From Thiobacillus sp. UBA3361 (GTDB lineage: Bacteria > Pseudomonadota > Gammaproteobacteria > Burkholderiales > Thiobacillaceae): a stretch of 64,000 nt of DNA. Positions 16,985 to 26,097 of this stretch are shown in pieces (within the stretch, counting starts at the first letter, position 1; every line of letters starts with the position of its first letter). The notes beneath the pieces are model-generated. The model worked only from the letters and a program-made list of their open reading frames with translations, ran no database searches and was not told the origin of the DNA. The translations under genes and the position numbers were made by a program. The DNA lies in assembly GCA_002360535.1 (NCBI GenBank), contig DEQR01000043.1, positions 77,946 through 141,945 of the forward strand, read 5' to 3'.

Positions 16985-18694
16985 ATGTTGAACCTCGTCA
17001 CCCGCCCCCACTCAGCCCCCGTCGCGGAGCACTTGCGACGGGCCGGTTACCCCCCACTGCTGGCGCGGCTCTATGCCGCGCGAGGCGTGGCGCGGCAGGA
17101 GGACGTGAAGACCCGCCTGGCCGAGCTTCTTCCCTATACAGACATGCTCCACTGCGAGGCCGCCGGCGCGCGGCTGGCGGATGCCATCCATCGCGGGGAG
17201 CGGCTGCTGGTCGTGGCCGATTACGACGCCGACGGGGCCACGGCCTGCGCCCTGGCCCTGCGCGGGCTGGCGGCCATAGGCGCGACGGTGGATTACCTGG
17301 TGCCCAACCGCTTCGAATACGGCTATGGCCTGTCGCCGGAGATCGTCGCCCTGGCCGCGCAACGCGATCCCGACCTGATCATCACCGTTGACAACGGCAT
17401 CGCCGCCCACGCCGGCATCGAGGCCGCCCGCCGCCTGGGCATCGAAGTCCTGGTCACCGATCACCACCTGCCCGCCCAGAACACGGAAATGAGCCTCCCC
17501 GAGGCCCTCATCGTCAACCCCAACCAGCCCGGCTGCCCCTTCCCCAGCAAGCATCTGGCCGGCGTGGGGGTGATGTTCTACGTGCTCATCGCCCTGCGGG
17601 CCGAACTGCGCCGGCGCGGCGCCTTCGCCCACCGGGCCGAGCCCAATCTGGCCGAACTGCTGGATCTGGTGGCCCTGGGGACGGTGGCCGACGTGGTGCG
17701 CATGGACGCCAACAACCGCCTGCTGGTGGACCAGGGCCTCAAGCTCATGCGCGCGGGCCGGGCGCGGCCGGGCATCAACGCCCTGTTCCGGGCCGCCGGG
17801 CGGGACCCGATCCGGGCCTCGGCCGGCGATCTGGGCTTCGTGGTGGGCCCGCGCCTGAACGCCGCCGGCCGCCTGGACGACATGAGCCGGGGCATCGCCT
17901 GCCTGCTGGCCGGGAGCGAGACCGAGGCCAAGCCCCTGGCGGCGGAACTGGACAAGCTGAACCGGGCCCGGCGCGAGATCGAGACCGACATGCAGGCCCA
18001 GGCCCTGGCCCTGCTGGAGCGGGTGGACGTGGCCGAGGGCTTCAGCCTGGCCCTGTTCGACCCGGCCTGGCACCAGGGCGTGGTGGGCCTGCTGGCGTCG
18101 CGCCTGAAGGAGCGCCACCACCGCCCCACCATCGCCTTCGCCGACGGCGGCGAGGGGCTGCTGAAGGGATCGGGCCGTTCCATCCCCGGGCTGCACCTGC
18201 GCGACGCCCTGGACCGGGTGGACAAGCACCACCCGGGCCTGATGCTGAAGTTCGGCGGCCACGCCATGGCGGCGGGGCTGACCCTGGAGCGGGGGCGGCT
18301 GGAGGAATTCAGCGCCGCCTTCGAGACCGCCTGCCAAGAACTGCTGACCCCGGCCGACCTGGAGAAGGTGATCGAGACCGACGGCGAGCTGGCCGCCGCC
18401 GACCTGCGCCTGGACAACGCCCTGGCCATCCGCGACGCGGTCTGGGGCCAGGGCTTTCCGCCGCCCCTGTTCCAGGCCGACTTCCGGGTGGACGGCCAGC
18501 GCCTGGTGGGGGAAAAGCACCTGCGACTGAAGCTGTCGTCGGCCGGCGGCATCCACGGCGAGGGCATCCTGTTCAACCAGGACAGCCCCCTGCCCGACCT
18601 GATCCAGGCCACCTACCGGCTGGAGGTGAACGAGTGGAACGGCCGCCAGAGCCTGCAGTTCAACGTGGAGCACTGGGCGGCCCGCGACGCCTGA
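16985..18694 (+). CDS. recJ: Single-stranded-DNA-specific 5'-3' exonuclease RecJ
   Basis: A 569-residue DHH-superfamily nuclease acting in recombination and mismatch repair. Metal-binding motifs are visible: VADYDADGATA (motif I), ITVDNGI (motif II), VTDHH (motif III, the DHH), and a later GGHAMAAG in the DHHA1 domain. The C-terminal OB-like domain ends with LQFNVEHW. The ATG at 16985 agrees with the family N-terminus and length. Confidence 0.96.
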   Translation: MLNLVTRPHSAPVAEHLRRAGYPPLLARLYAARGVARQEDVKTRLAELLPYTDMLHCEAAGARLADAIHRGERLLVVADYDADGATACALALRGLAAIGATVDYLVPNRFEYGYGLSPEIVALAAQRDPDLIITVDNGIAAHAGIEAARRLGIEVLVTDHHLPAQNTEMSLPEALIVNPNQPGCPFPSKHLAGVGVMFYVLIALRAELRRRGAFAHRAEPNLAELLDLVALGTVADVVRMDANNRLLVDQGLKLMRAGRARPGINALFRAAGRDPIRASAGDLGFVVGPRLNAAGRLDDMSRGIACLLAGSETEAKPLAAELDKLNRARREIETDMQAQALALLERVDVAEGFSLALFDPAWHQGVVGLLASRLKERHHRPTIAFADGGEGLLKGSGRSIPGLHLRDALDRVDKHHPGLMLKFGGHAMAAGLTLERGRLEEFSAAFETACQELLTPADLEKVIETDGELAAADLRLDNALAIRDAVWGQGFPPPLFQADFRVDGQRLVGEKHLRLKLSSAGGIHGEGILFNQDSPLPDLIQATYRLEVNEWNGRQSLQFNVEHWAARDA

Positions 18695-18799
18695 CAGGTT
18701 GACCCCGCCCGCCGTCCGCCTGAGGACTGTTGAGCAGGGCGGGCATTGGCATTCGCCCCGGCGGGACTACCCTGGAAGTATCTCCGACACCCGCCCGAC

Positions 18800-20059
18800 A
18801 TGCCCACCCTACTGTTCGACTCCCCCAACCTGGCCCCCCTGGCGGCCTTTCTCACCAGCCTGGGCATCGGCCTGCTGATCGGCCTGGAGCGGGAACGCGC
18901 GCCCTCGGCCAAGGCCGGTCTGCGCACCTTCGCACTGGTGGCCCTGGCCGGCACCCTGGGCGCCCTGCTGTCGGAGCGCACGGGCGCGCCCTGGATGCTG
19001 GGCGCGGGGCTGCTGATCATGGGCGGAATGATGGTGGCCATGTATTTCCGGGATACCAACGGCACCGATCCGGGCACCACCACCATCGCCGCCGTGGTGG
19101 TCTGCTACGGCCTGGGGGCGCTGGTTTGGTACGGCATGACCCAGCTGGCGGTGACCCTGGCCATCCTGGTCACGGTGCTGCTGTACTTCAAGGCCGAACT
19201 GGAGAACGTGAGCAAGAGCCTGACCCGCACCGACCTGGTGTCCATCCTCCAGTTCGCGGTGTTGAGCTTCGTCATCCTGCCGGTGGTGCCCAACGAGGGC
19301 TTCGGCCCCTACCTGGCCCTGAACCCCTACCAGGCCTGGTGGATGGTGGTGCTGGTGTCGGGCCTGTCGCTGGCGGGCTACGGCGCCCTGCGCCTGGCGG
19401 GCCAGCGCCACGGCACCCTGCTCACCGGCCTGTTCGGCGGCGTGGCCTCCAGCACGGCCACCACCCTGGCCTTCTCCCGGCACGGGCGGCGCAGCCCCGT
19501 CCAGGCCGGCACGGCGGCCATGGTCATCCTGCTGGCCAACTGGGTGGTGCTGGTCCGCCTGGGCATCATGGTGGCGGTGGTCAGCCCCGCCCTGCTGACG
19601 GCCATCCTGCCGGTGCTGGGGTCGGGGCTGGTCGCCGGTTTGGTGGTGCTGATCATCCACTGGCGCCGCCTGGGCGAGCAGAAGACGGCGCCGGAACTGG
19701 AGATCAGCAACCCCACCGAGATCAAGTCGGCCCTGACCTTCGGCCTGCTCTATTCCGGCGTGCTGCTGGCCTCGGCCTGGCTGTCGGACTGGGTGGGCAG
19801 CCGGGGCGTGTACGCCGTGGCCCTGGCCTCTGGATTGACCGACGTGGACGCCATCACCCTGTCCAGCCTGCGCCTGTTCGGCCTGGGCACCCTGGTGGCG
19901 CCCGACGTGGTGACCACGGTGCTGCTGGCGGTGCTGTCCAACATCGTCTTCAAGACCGGCCTGACCCTGTTCATCGGTGGCCGCGCCCTGGCCCGGCACG
20001 TGCTGCCCGGGTTCCTGGCCGTGGCGGCGGGGCTGGTGCTGGGCTGGGGGCTGTTCTAG
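18800..20059 (+). CDS. MgtC/DUF4010 family membrane protein
   Basis: A 419-residue polytopic inner-membrane protein. Residues 1-130 resemble MgtC/SapB (SLGIGLLIGLERERA, FALVALAGTLGAL), and the remainder matches the DUF4010 domain, with GLFGGVASSTATTLAFSR and the C-terminal ALASGLTDVDAITLS being typical. Function is not established; ion-related roles have been suggested for MgtC. The start at 18800 was chosen because the first membrane helix begins there. Confidence 0.85.
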   Translation: MPTLLFDSPNLAPLAAFLTSLGIGLLIGLERERAPSAKAGLRTFALVALAGTLGALLSERTGAPWMLGAGLLIMGGMMVAMYFRDTNGTDPGTTTIAAVVVCYGLGALVWYGMTQLAVTLAILVTVLLYFKAELENVSKSLTRTDLVSILQFAVLSFVILPVVPNEGFGPYLALNPYQAWWMVVLVSGLSLAGYGALRLAGQRHGTLLTGLFGGVASSTATTLAFSRHGRRSPVQAGTAAMVILLANWVVLVRLGIMVAVVSPALLTAILPVLGSGLVAGLVVLIIHWRRLGEQKTAPELEISNPTEIKSALTFGLLYSGVLLASAWLSDWVGSRGVYAVALASGLTDVDAITLSSLRLFGLGTLVAPDVVTTVLLAVLSNIVFKTGLTLFIGGRALARHVLPGFLAVAAGLVLGWGLF

Positions 20060-20105
20060 GGTCGGGTGGAAGAAAGCTGTCGCGCCGCGTAGGCAGACAT
20101 TGCTC

Positions 20106-20129
20106 CCCTCCCCCGCTTGCGGGGGAGGG
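20106..20129. repeat. GC-rich palindromic repeat (perfect 11-bp arms)
   Basis: CCCTCCCCCGC and GCGGGGGAGGG form a perfect hairpin around TT, followed by TTTG. The same arm motif (CCCGCTTGCGGG with flanking CCCTCTCC) recurs at 26395-26520 and 30236-30308. It lies 46 bases after the DUF4010 gene and may act as its terminator, but sequence similarity places it in a dispersed palindromic repeat family. Confidence 0.7.
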
Positions 20130-20245
20130 TTTGAATATGGAGTTGCCTGCCGAACCCTGAGTGGCTGGGAGCGGTGCGAACTGGTTCAGCCGTCGCTCCC
20201 GCGCAGGCGAGAACCCATTGCTGCCTGGATTCCCGCCCGCGCGGA

Positions 20246-21256
20246 TCAGAAGCCGTAGCCGACACTGAAGATCAGGGCCGTATCCAGCTCGTCCTTGCCG
20301 GCGGCGGGCAGGTTGTCGTAGTCCACGTTCACCTGGGTGCTCAGGTTGAGCGACTTGGCCACCGGCACGCGCACACCGGTGCGGGTCTTGAGCAGCCAGT
20401 CGTTGGCATCCTCGGTGCTCATGAGCACATCGCTGGCGTGGAAGAACTTGAGCCGGTCTTCCCAGAACAGCTGGTCGTACTTCAGGGCCGCCCGCAGGCT
20501 GGGGAAGCTGTTGTCGGGGGCGATCTCGTAGTCCTCGCTGACGAAGCTCAGGCCGCCTTCCAGCGACAGGTTGCGGCGCGGTCCCTCGAAGAACTGGCGG
20601 CCGCCGCCGAAGCCCAGGGAGGTGCGCAGGTTCAGGTCTGCCTGGGCGTCGTGCTCGAACAGGCCGGATACGTACAGGTAGGTCTTTTCCGCCAGGAAGT
20701 GGTCGTACTTCATGGTGCCGCGCCAGTTGGAGGTGGTGTTGTTGCCCGATTTCGAGGCCTCGTTGAACTCGGCCCCCACCGTGAAACGGTTGGTGGGGGT
20801 GCGAGCCACCATCTCGGCGTCCAGGTGCATGTTGTCCTCGTCGGTGTTGCCGCGCACGTAGCTGCCGCCCAGGTTGGCCCGGCCGGACAGCTTCAACTTG
20901 TGGCGGTCCTGGGGCGGGTTGAAGGCAATGACCTGGTCCATGGGCACCGGCGCGGTCTCCACCAGCTCGCTTACCTTCACCCGCACCTTGCCCTCGGGGG
21001 CGGGCAGCAGGCGGCCGTTGAGCAGGCTGCCGTCGCTGAGGCGAACGCGCACATTGTCATCGCTCTCGACGTGGCGCACCCGGCCCCAGGGCAGCTTGAG
21101 CTGACCGGCGTAGGCGGTTTCGAACACCAGGCTGCCGCCTTCCAGGCCGATCACCTTGCCGCTGAGACGGTCGCCGTTGTCCAGGATCACGCTGTCGGCG
21201 ACCGCGGCCAAAGGCAGGCACAGGGCGGCGGCGAGGGTCAGTCCGGGCAGTTTCAT
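20246..21256 (-). CDS. DUF481 outer-membrane beta-barrel protein
   Basis: A 336-residue exported protein with a Sec signal (residues 1-20, ending LAAVA). An N-terminal SH3-like region (LDNGDRLSGKVIGLEGG, about residues 25-100) precedes a DUF481 barrel of alternating beta strands ending in Phe (ALIFSVGYGF), as expected for insertion by the Bam complex. YdiY-like DUF481 proteins are of unknown function. AAAGG lies 6 bases before the ATG at 21256, so this is preferred over the ATG 6 bases further out. Confidence 0.87.
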   Translation of the reverse strand: MKLPGLTLAAALCLPLAAVADSVILDNGDRLSGKVIGLEGGSLVFETAYAGQLKLPWGRVRHVESDDNVRVRLSDGSLLNGRLLPAPEGKVRVKVSELVETAPVPMDQVIAFNPPQDRHKLKLSGRANLGGSYVRGNTDEDNMHLDAEMVARTPTNRFTVGAEFNEASKSGNNTTSNWRGTMKYDHFLAEKTYLYVSGLFEHDAQADLNLRTSLGFGGGRQFFEGPRRNLSLEGGLSFVSEDYEIAPDNSFPSLRAALKYDQLFWEDRLKFFHASDVLMSTEDANDWLLKTRTGVRVPVAKSLNLSTQVNVDYDNLPAAGKDELDTALIFSVGYGF

Positions 21257-21349
21257 AGGCATCCTTTCGACGTCAGAACCCCGCGCCGCGGACCAAAGTG
21301 GTCGCGGCGGGGAGCGGATTCAGGGGGGCCGGCCAGGGCCGGCGGGTGG

Positions 21350-22819
21350 TTACTGCGTGTCGTCCTTGCGCAGCTTGGCCAGCCAGTACTCCATCTGCCT
21401 GCCGGCCGCCTCGCGGCCGCCCAGGCCGAAGGACAGGGCGATGGCCACGGCCACGGCGCCGAAGACGAAGGCGAAGGCCATGTTGACGATGTCGTCGGCC
21501 AGGCCCATGGCGGACAGGCCCATGGCCAGCACCATGCCCAGGATGGCGTAGCGAACGATGCTGGCCATGCCGACGGCGGCGCCGTCGCTGGCCCGCATCA
21601 TGGCCTGGTGGGCCAGGTTGGCCAGCCAGAAGCCGATCAGCAGGATGGCCACGCCGAGCAGCACGTCGCCGCCGAACTCGATGAACATGCCAACCAGCGA
21701 TTCGACCTGATCGAAGCCCAGGCGGTTGGCCGCCTCGACAGTGGCGAACAGCATGGCGAAGAACACCAGCACACGGCTGACCAGGTCCGAGGCCTGGAAG
21801 GTCTCGGGGAAGGCGTTGGCCATGCCGATCTTGGCCGGCAGGCTGTTGAAGCCCAGGTTGGCCAGCAGACGGCCCACCAGGCCGGCGGCCAGGCGCGCCA
21901 CGTACCAGGTGATGACCAGGATCAGGGCGGCGGCCAGGATGTTGGGGATGGCGGCCAGGATCATGCCCAGCATGTCGGAAGCGGGCTGGGCGATGGCGGC
22001 GATCTGCAGCGCGTCCAGGGCGGCGATCAGCACCGGCACCAGGATCAGCACGAACACCAGGGTGCCGACCAGACGAGAGATCTGGGTCGATTCGCTGAGG
22101 CCGGCGGTCTGGCCCAGCTTGTCGACGCCGGTGGCGGCCAGCAGGTTGGAGACCAGGCCGCGCACGATCCTGGCCACCAGCCAGCCGGCGAACAGGATGA
22201 TGGCGGCGCCGAACACATTGGGCAGCATGTTCAGGGCCTCGGCCACCATGCCGCGCACCGGCTCGAGCATGCCGTCGAGCTGCATGGCGCCCAGGATGGC
22301 CGGCAGGAACAGCAGGATCACCAGCCAGAACAGGATGTTGCCAACGTTATCACCCAGGGGCGCCATGCCGGCGGTCTCGGTGAGCTTCTCGTCCCACTGG
22401 GTCGCCTTCAGGGCCTTGTTGGAGATGGCCCGAACCACGGTGGCCACCACCCAGGCCACCACCAGCAGCAACACACCGGCCAGCAGGCTGGGCAGGTATT
22501 GCATGATCTGGGTGACCATGGCCCCGAACGGACCGGCGAGCTGGTCCAGGTTCAGGGTGTTGAACATGGCGATCAGGGTGATAAGCAGGATGAAGCCGAA
22601 CACCACCAGGCCGGAGCCGCCCTCCACGTCCATGGGCTTGCCCGAGGAATCGGCCACGTACTTGTTGATCCTGGCCATGCCCAGCAGCTTGCGGGTGCCG
22701 GCCCGGGCAATCACCGCCAGCAGGTAGCCCGCCACCAGGATGGCAATGGCCGCCAGGATGGCGGGCAGATGCGTGCCCACCGTGCTCTGGACCGCGTTCG
22801 AGAATGCTGTCAGATCCAT
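21350..22819 (-). CDS. CmpX-like small-conductance mechanosensitive channel family protein
   Basis: A 489-residue polytopic membrane protein. It has repeated TM-helix modules (ILVAGYLLAVIARAGTRKLLG, GVLLLVVAWVVATVVRAISN, IILFAGWLVARIVRGLVS, LILVITWYVARLAAGLVG, LLIGFWLANLAHQAM), the conserved-TM-helix repeat seen in CmpX-type proteins distantly related to MscS. CmpX has been linked to membrane tension and c-di-GMP levels. GGAGGAATC just upstream fixes the ATG at 22819. It is divergent from the DUF389 gene. Confidence 0.85.
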   Translation of the reverse strand: MDLTAFSNAVQSTVGTHLPAILAAIAILVAGYLLAVIARAGTRKLLGMARINKYVADSSGKPMDVEGGSGLVVFGFILLITLIAMFNTLNLDQLAGPFGAMVTQIMQYLPSLLAGVLLLVVAWVVATVVRAISNKALKATQWDEKLTETAGMAPLGDNVGNILFWLVILLFLPAILGAMQLDGMLEPVRGMVAEALNMLPNVFGAAIILFAGWLVARIVRGLVSNLLAATGVDKLGQTAGLSESTQISRLVGTLVFVLILVPVLIAALDALQIAAIAQPASDMLGMILAAIPNILAAALILVITWYVARLAAGLVGRLLANLGFNSLPAKIGMANAFPETFQASDLVSRVLVFFAMLFATVEAANRLGFDQVESLVGMFIEFGGDVLLGVAILLIGFWLANLAHQAMMRASDGAAVGMASIVRYAILGMVLAMGLSAMGLADDIVNMAFAFVFGAVAVAIALSFGLGGREAAGRQMEYWLAKLRKDDTQ

Positions 22820-23167
22820 TTGATTCCTCCACTGGTTGAACAAGATAAATTTAGACGAAGTTTACTATAGAAAATATTTATATTCATGCAAATGTGTTAT
22901 TCATACGTGGCCCAAGCGCACCCCGACTTGGCGCGCATCGGACAGCACGTACTGATCATGATAGGAATAATCGCCAGTTCCACCCGATCGGCCTCGCAAG
23001 TCGTTCACCGGACCGCCCCATCAAGCTCTTGGTCCCGCCGGGGGCGGCTTGGGCACTTTTCCCGAACAGGTGGCGCGGCTAACATGCCGCCCCTGGCCGC
23101 GAGCCGTAAACCCGGATTCACCGCCTGCGCCGCCATCTTCCACAGATTGAGTCGTACCGAGATTGAA
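22820..23167. other. Divergent promoter region
   Basis: A 348-base interval between the CmpX-like and DUF389 genes. The part nearest 22850-22910 is very AT-rich and probably holds promoters for one or both genes; no operator or riboswitch could be identified. A longer plus frame starting at 22886 reads through this region but lacks coding character before the ATG at 23168. Confidence 0.5.
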
Positions 23168-24838
23168 ATGACCCAGCCCAGCATCACAGACAAAGACACG
23201 CCGTCCAGCCCGCCCGTCCCGCCCCGCCTGTTCCGGGGCCGCGCGGCTCGCCTGTTCTACACCTGGTGGCGGCGCCACATGCGCGATCTGGACCGGGATG
23301 CCACCGAGGAGCAGGTGCGCGCCGATGGCGGACTGACCTACTCCTTCGCCTTCCTGGTGGTGGCCTCCTGCGGCATCGCCACCCTGGGGCTGATGCTCAA
23401 CTCGGCGGCGGTGATCATCGGCGCCATGCTGGTGGCCCCCCTCATGGGGCCCATCGTGCTGCTGGGCTTCTCCATCGCCGAGACCGACGTGCAACTGGCC
23501 AAGCGCAGCGCCCTGGCCCTGGCGGTGGGGGTGCTGGGGGCCCTGTCCATCTCCTTCGTCATCGTCAAGCTGGCGCCCTACATCCCGCCCACGCCCGAGA
23601 TCCTGGCCCGCACCAACCCCAACCTGTTCGACCTGCTGGTAGCGGTGCTATCGGGCATGGTGGCGGGCTACGCGGTCACCCACCGCAAGATCGGCACGGT
23701 GGCCGGGGTGGCCATCGCCACCGCCCTGATGCCACCGCTGGCCGCCTCGGGCTACGGCCTGGCGACCCAGGAATGGCGCATCTTCAACGGCGCCTTCTAC
23801 CTGTTCCTGACCAACATGCTGGCCATCGCCTTCAGCGTCGCCGGCATGGCCGTCTGGTACGGCTTCGGCAACCTGCGCACGCCGCGCAACCTGGTCTGGC
23901 AAACGGCCCTGGCAACCGTGATCCTTGTCGCCCTGTCCATCCCCCTGGTGCGCACCCTCAACGACAGCGTCAGCAAGACGCTGATCGCCAACGACGTGGA
24001 GGCGGTACTGCGGCAGGGGCTGGACCTGGAGGGCGCCCGCCTGGACAAGCTGGACCTGCGCCGGGTGGAGGGCAGACTGGAAGTGACGGCCGTGGTCTTC
24101 ACCCACGAATACGACAAGCAGGCCCAGGCCCGCCTTGAGCCGCAACTGGCCCAGCGGCTGGGCGAGCCGGTGACGCTGATGCTGGACCAGGTGGTGGTGG
24201 GCGAGGCCCTGGAGCGCATGGCCGAGGAACAGACCGTCATCGCCAGCCAGGTCATGGCCCAGCAACAGCAGCCCAGCGCCATCAGCGATGCTCAGTTGCT
24301 GGTACGCCACCTGCGCGAGGTGCTGCCCCTGCCCATGGCCCTGTCCGAGGTGAACGCCACGGAAAAGACCGCCACCCTGCAGGTGGCCCCCGGTTACACC
24401 GGCCAACTGGTCTCCCTGCGGCAGATGGAGCGGGAACTTCAGCGCCGCTTTCCGGACTGGCGCATCCACATCATCCCGCCTCTGCGCCCCCTGCCGGAGG
24501 TCCGCTTCGCCCGGGGCGAGGCGGACCTGCCGGCGGCGGCCGACGCCACCCTGGACACCCTGCGCTGGGCCCTGACCCGCTGGCAGGTCCAGGAGGTGCG
24601 CGTCACCGGTTCCGCCCAATTGAACGAACAGGGCCGGTCCAGCGCCGGGTTGGCCCGCGCTCGCGCCGAGGCGTTGGCCGGCCGCTTGGCCGAGACCGGC
24701 CTGCGGACCCGGGTGGAGACGGACTACGCCGCCGCCGACCAGCGCGCGACGGAGCGGGAACGGGGCCAGGCCAGCCAGCGCCGGGTGCGCATCCAGCCCG
24801 TCACCGAGCAGGACGAGACGGAGGACGCGACCGGCTGA
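23168..24838 (+). CDS. DUF389 membrane protein with C-terminal OmpA-like domain
   Basis: A 556-residue protein. Residues 45-265 contain about six membrane helices of the DUF389 family (GIATLGLMLNSAAVIIGAML, LMGPIVLLGFSIAETD, TALMPPLAASGYGLA). Residues 275-430 are a soluble region. Residues 435-550 (VRFARGEADLPAAADATL, then ARARAEALAGRLAETGL and a terminal RRVRIQP) read like an OmpA/MotB peptidoglycan-binding domain. The start at 23168 is the first Met ahead of the charged pre-TM region. The fusion suggests a cytoplasmic-membrane protein anchored to peptidoglycan; function unknown. Confidence 0.8.
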   Translation: MTQPSITDKDTPSSPPVPPRLFRGRAARLFYTWWRRHMRDLDRDATEEQVRADGGLTYSFAFLVVASCGIATLGLMLNSAAVIIGAMLVAPLMGPIVLLGFSIAETDVQLAKRSALALAVGVLGALSISFVIVKLAPYIPPTPEILARTNPNLFDLLVAVLSGMVAGYAVTHRKIGTVAGVAIATALMPPLAASGYGLATQEWRIFNGAFYLFLTNMLAIAFSVAGMAVWYGFGNLRTPRNLVWQTALATVILVALSIPLVRTLNDSVSKTLIANDVEAVLRQGLDLEGARLDKLDLRRVEGRLEVTAVVFTHEYDKQAQARLEPQLAQRLGEPVTLMLDQVVVGEALERMAEEQTVIASQVMAQQQQPSAISDAQLLVRHLREVLPLPMALSEVNATEKTATLQVAPGYTGQLVSLRQMERELQRRFPDWRIHIIPPLRPLPEVRFARGEADLPAAADATLDTLRWALTRWQVQEVRVTGSAQLNEQGRSSAGLARARAEALAGRLAETGLRTRVETDYAAADQRATERERGQASQRRVRIQPVTEQDETEDATG

Positions 24839-24897
24839 GGCCGTCGTTCTCCGGGCAACGGCGCGTCACCGCCCGGCCCGGCCCGCAGGACCGCCGG

Positions 24898-25413
24898 TCA
24901 GCGATCGAAACGGCCCGCGTCCAGCCCCATTACCAGCCCCCGGGTCACCTGTGGGTAGGTCAGGATGCGCCGGCCCCGGTGGTCCTTGAGGAATTCCTCG
25001 GCGTCGGCCCGGCTGGCCAGGGGCACCAGTTCGTGACCCATGGGCCCCAGCACGTCGGAGCCGATGACATAGAAGGCGCGGGTGGCGTCGATGCGAGTCA
25101 GGCCGTAATACTCGGTGACGGCGAGCGCCCGCAGGTCGGCGGCCTCGTGCCCCGGCGCGTATTTCTTCAGCTCGAACAGAAACTTGAACATGTCCTTGGC
25201 GCCGTCGAAGTGATGCGTGTGGCCATCCTTCCAGGCGACGCTGGCGATCCAGGCCGGGTATTTGGCTACCACCATGCCACACACCGGGCACAGGTCGCGC
25301 GGCCCGGGCGGCGGCGCCAGGCGATCGAGTGGCGCGGCCGCCTGGGCCAGCCAGGCAGCCAGCAGCAGGATGAAGCCGACGACGGGCCCGAGCAGGGGCT
25401 TGGCCACGGCCAT
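24898..25413 (-). CDS. NosL-like metal-chaperone protein (copy 1)
   Basis: A 171-residue protein with one N-terminal hydrophobic helix (residues 8-27), then LCPVCGMVVAKYPAW (Cys42, Cys45, Met47), HHFDGAKDMFKFLFEL and IGSDVLGPMGHELVP, all hallmarks of NosL. NosL of denitrifiers is a periplasmic copper chaperone for nitrous oxide reductase. Here the usual lipobox is not obvious, so it may be membrane-anchored by an uncleaved helix. Its ATG overlaps the upstream stop by one base (TGATG). Last gene of the eight-gene block. Confidence 0.85.
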   Translation of the reverse strand: MAVAKPLLGPVVGFILLLAAWLAQAAAPLDRLAPPPGPRDLCPVCGMVVAKYPAWIASVAWKDGHTHHFDGAKDMFKFLFELKKYAPGHEAADLRALAVTEYYGLTRIDATRAFYVIGSDVLGPMGHELVPLASRADAEEFLKDHRGRRILTYPQVTRGLVMGLDAGRFDR

Positions 25414-26057
25414 CAGCCCTGCTGCTTCTGCATGTGCCGGCGGCGTTCCTCGCGCTTCTTGCGGATGCCGGCGGTGTCCTTGGCCATGTCGGCATAGGCG
25501 GCCGCCAGGGCGGCGTCGAAGTCGCCGATCTCGCCATTGTGCTGTTCCTTGGCCGACAGGGCGGCGGCCCGGGTGGCGAAGGCCTTCTTGCTGCGGCCGC
25601 TCATCACCCCGCGCAGGTTGCCACCGATCAGGTAGGTGGCCTGATCGACGTTGACCAGGGGCTTGGGCTCGGCGGCGGCGCCGAAGTCGGCGGCGTAGAT
25701 GGCCTTCGGCTCCCGGTCCAGGTTCAGCGACAGGGAAATGGCCAGGCAGTGGATGGAGCAGGTGCCATCGACCAGATCGTCGGCGTAATGCACCAGATGG
25801 CGGGAGAAATGGAACTGGCTGCGGTTCATGCCGCAATAGGGGCAACTGGGATACTTCTCCAACTCGTTATGCAGCGGGTTGGCGTCCTTGGGGGCCTTGG
25901 GCGCGAACTGCAGCGGCGTGCCGTCGGTATCGCAGGCGGCGGCCTTGCTGGCGGGCATCGCGGCATGATGATGATGCTCGTGCTGGGCCCGGGCCAGCGG
26001 CGCGGCCGCCAGGGCGGCGGCGGCCAGGGGCAGTTTCAATAGATCGCGTCGTTGCAT
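25413..26057 (-). CDS. NosL-like protein (copy 2) with twin-arginine-like signal
   Basis: A 214-residue exported protein. The N-terminus MQRRDLLKLPLAAAALAAAP resembles a Tat signal; a His-rich segment (HEHHHHAAMP) follows. The NosL core contains SCPYCGMNRSQFHFSRHLVHY (Cys72, Cys75, Met77) and GTCSIHCLAISL, giving several potential copper ligands. The C-terminal 40 residues are charged and helical. Two different NosL-like proteins side by side suggest a relay. The preceding SafE-type gene is 40 bases away. Confidence 0.85.
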   Translation of the reverse strand: MQRRDLLKLPLAAAALAAAPLARAQHEHHHHAAMPASKAAACDTDGTPLQFAPKAPKDANPLHNELEKYPSCPYCGMNRSQFHFSRHLVHYADDLVDGTCSIHCLAISLSLNLDREPKAIYAADFGAAAEPKPLVNVDQATYLIGGNLRGVMSGRSKKAFATRAAALSAKEQHNGEIGDFDAALAAAYADMAKDTAGIRKKREERRRHMQKQQG

Positions 26058-26097
26058 GCTGAACTCCTTTTCAGGTGGTTGAATGATCGGTCACGGG

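Noticed and set aside
20174..22870. An 898-codon plus-strand open frame
   Set aside because: Antisense of the DUF481 and CmpX-like genes, His/Gly/Gln-rich, no recognisable motif.
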